Origin: Chionoecetes opilio
Taxonomy: Eukaryota; Arthropoda; Malacostraca; Decapoda; Majidae
Length of the DNA: 64,000 bases
Direction of reading: 5' to 3'
NCBI GenBank assembly: GCA_016584305.1
Contig: JACEEZ010018239.1
Location: 2,501-66,500 of the forward strand
Shown here: positions 63,056 through 64,000 of the stretch, in pieces
Position numbering within the stretch: position 1 is the first letter of the stretch
Layout of the letters: each line of letters opens with the position of its first letter
Program-made: the position numbers and the translations under genes
The notes under the pieces: generated by a model
Database searches by the model: none
What the model saw: only the letters and a program-made list of their open reading frames with translations
What the model was told of the DNA's origin: nothing

Positions 63056-64000
63056 CATAAGAAAATAAGGAAGCTACAAGAGGCCGCGAGGCCTACACGT
63101 GGTAGTTCCTGTCACCTAACACTACCTACATCCACCTTTCATCCCCATCCATGAACCTATCCAGCTCCTCTTCAAAGCTCCCTAATGACTCCGCACTAAC
63201 TACCTGTCTACTGAGACCATTCCATTCATTCACCACCCTATTTGTGAACCAATTTTTCCCTATTTCCTTTCTAAATCTACGCTTTTCCAGCTTGAATCCA
63301 TTACTTCTTGTTCTACCCTGGTTAAAAGCCGTAAGAACTTTTCCTACCTCTGCTTTATTAAATCCCTTTATCCACCTAAAAACTTCTATCAGATCGCCAC
63401 TTACTTTGCATCTCTCGAGTGAGTGTAATCTCAATAACTTCAATCTCCTCTCATAACTAAAGTTACGCATCCCTTGTATCATTTTGGTCATCCTTCTCTG
63501 CACTGTTTCTAACAAGGCTATATCCATCCTGTAATATGGAGACCAAAACTGAACCGCATAATCTAGGTGAGGCCTGACTAGAGCCAAATAAAGCTTTAGA
63601 ATAACTTCTGCACTTCTACTTTTAACACTTCTGGTAATGAATCCTAATACTCTATTAGCTCTAATTCTGGCCTCAATACATTGTTTCCTAGGTCGGAGGT
63701 CTGGGCTCACCCTCACTCTAAGATCTTTTTCACCTTCTGATCTTTTCAGCGATACATTGCTTATGGTGTATCTATTACCAGGGTTTTTTCTACCAACATT
63801 CATAACGCTGCATTTATCAATATTAAATTCCATCTGCCATCTGACTGCCCCCTCGTTAAGTTTAAATCTAAGTCTCCCTGCAATATGTTTACATCAGACT
63901 GTGATCCAATAATCCTACCTAACTTAGTTGCATCAGCAAACTTACTGATATCACTGCTAATCCCACTATCCAAGTCGTTCATGTCAAAAATAGTAATGGT
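63056..64000 (-). pseudogene. CR1/L2-like LINE, RT C-terminal half, second family
   Basis: Minus strand: NDLDSGISSDISKFADATKL at the window edge, IIGSQSDVNILQGDLD, then after a frameshift a 235-codon open frame (63,126-63,833) with MEFNIDKCSVMNVGRKN, SEGEKDLRVRVSPDL, LKLYLALVRPHLDYAVQFWS, LETVQRRMTKMIQGMRN, RLKLLRLHSLERCKVSGDLI and a C-terminus WNGLSRQVVSAESLGSFEEE. The 3' end has TAAGAACATAAGAAAATAAG (plus 63,048-63,070). The catalytic FADD is changed to FADA, so this copy could not polymerise. It is a different family from the 57-61 kb LINE. The 5' part lies beyond the window. Confidence 0.85.

Overview
The window looks like intergenic or intronic DNA of an arthropod, most likely a decapod crustacean (an inference). 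Supporting signs are TTAGG/CCTAA-type arrays, many (TA)n, (GATA)n, (GT)n and (CTGT)n tracts, and a very dense and varied transposon load: CR1/L2-, RTE- and RNase H-bearing LINEs, BEL/Pao, pogo/Tigger, Tc1, hAT, Helitron and tRNA-derived SINEs. There are no bacterial operons. Only one segment is confidently a host gene: a 149-bp exon at 31,342-31,490 (minus strand) encoding the N-terminal part of 5-hydroxyisourate hydrolase, with good splice signals on both sides.

Layout. 1-2,860: decayed antisense CR1-like LINE. 3,600-6,170: three copies of a TIR element whose interior is a ~143-bp tandem satellite; further copies lie at 10.74-12.04 kb and 41.7-42.8 kb. 6,466-17,880: four copies, whole or partial, of a large TIR element (ends CCGTATTTGCCGGCGCATAAG) that carries a LINE RNase H fragment, together with Tigger-type MITEs. 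18.9-25.5 kb: a stack of nested pogo/Tigger-type elements, including a ~0.95-kb near-identical duplication on either side of a single N. 25.6-28.4 kb: a SINE, then a CR1 fragment split by an RTE-like LINE with a 12-bp target duplication. 30.0-31.1 kb: another LINE with an (ATT)n tail. 31.3-31.5 kb: the HIU hydrolase exon. 31.7-32.7 kb: a fold-back element. 33.2-35.3 kb: LINE 3' end, SINE, and a Helitron inside a ~56-bp tandem repeat. 35.37-39.63 kb: a complete but frameshifted pogo-type transposon. 39.7-45.4 kb: tandem and fold-back repeats, sequence of poor quality, SINE. 46-52.8 kb: RNase H LINE fragments, two RTE-like LINE copies, Tc1-like and other MITEs. 53.5-54.4 kb: antisense BEL/Pao integrase. 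54.57-57.17 kb: the best copy of the large TIR element. 57.2-61.7 kb: the best CR1-like LINE (ORF1, endonuclease, RT; minus strand), with a hAT element and another insert in it. 61.7-64 kb: SINEs and two LINE 3' regions.

Nothing here works as a pathway. The story is nested insertion, and several insertions can be dated relative to each other because empty or related sites occur elsewhere in the same window. The most unusual item is the satellite monomer, about two thirds of which matches the RNase H-proximal coding region of a LINE also present here. Two cautions apply. Long stretches (about 1-6 kb, 10.7-19.2 kb, 40-43 kb, 44.5-45.3 kb) show single bases replaced by the neighbouring base, giving long homopolymers, which looks like consensus error. 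The N-flanking duplication looks like an unmerged contig overlap.
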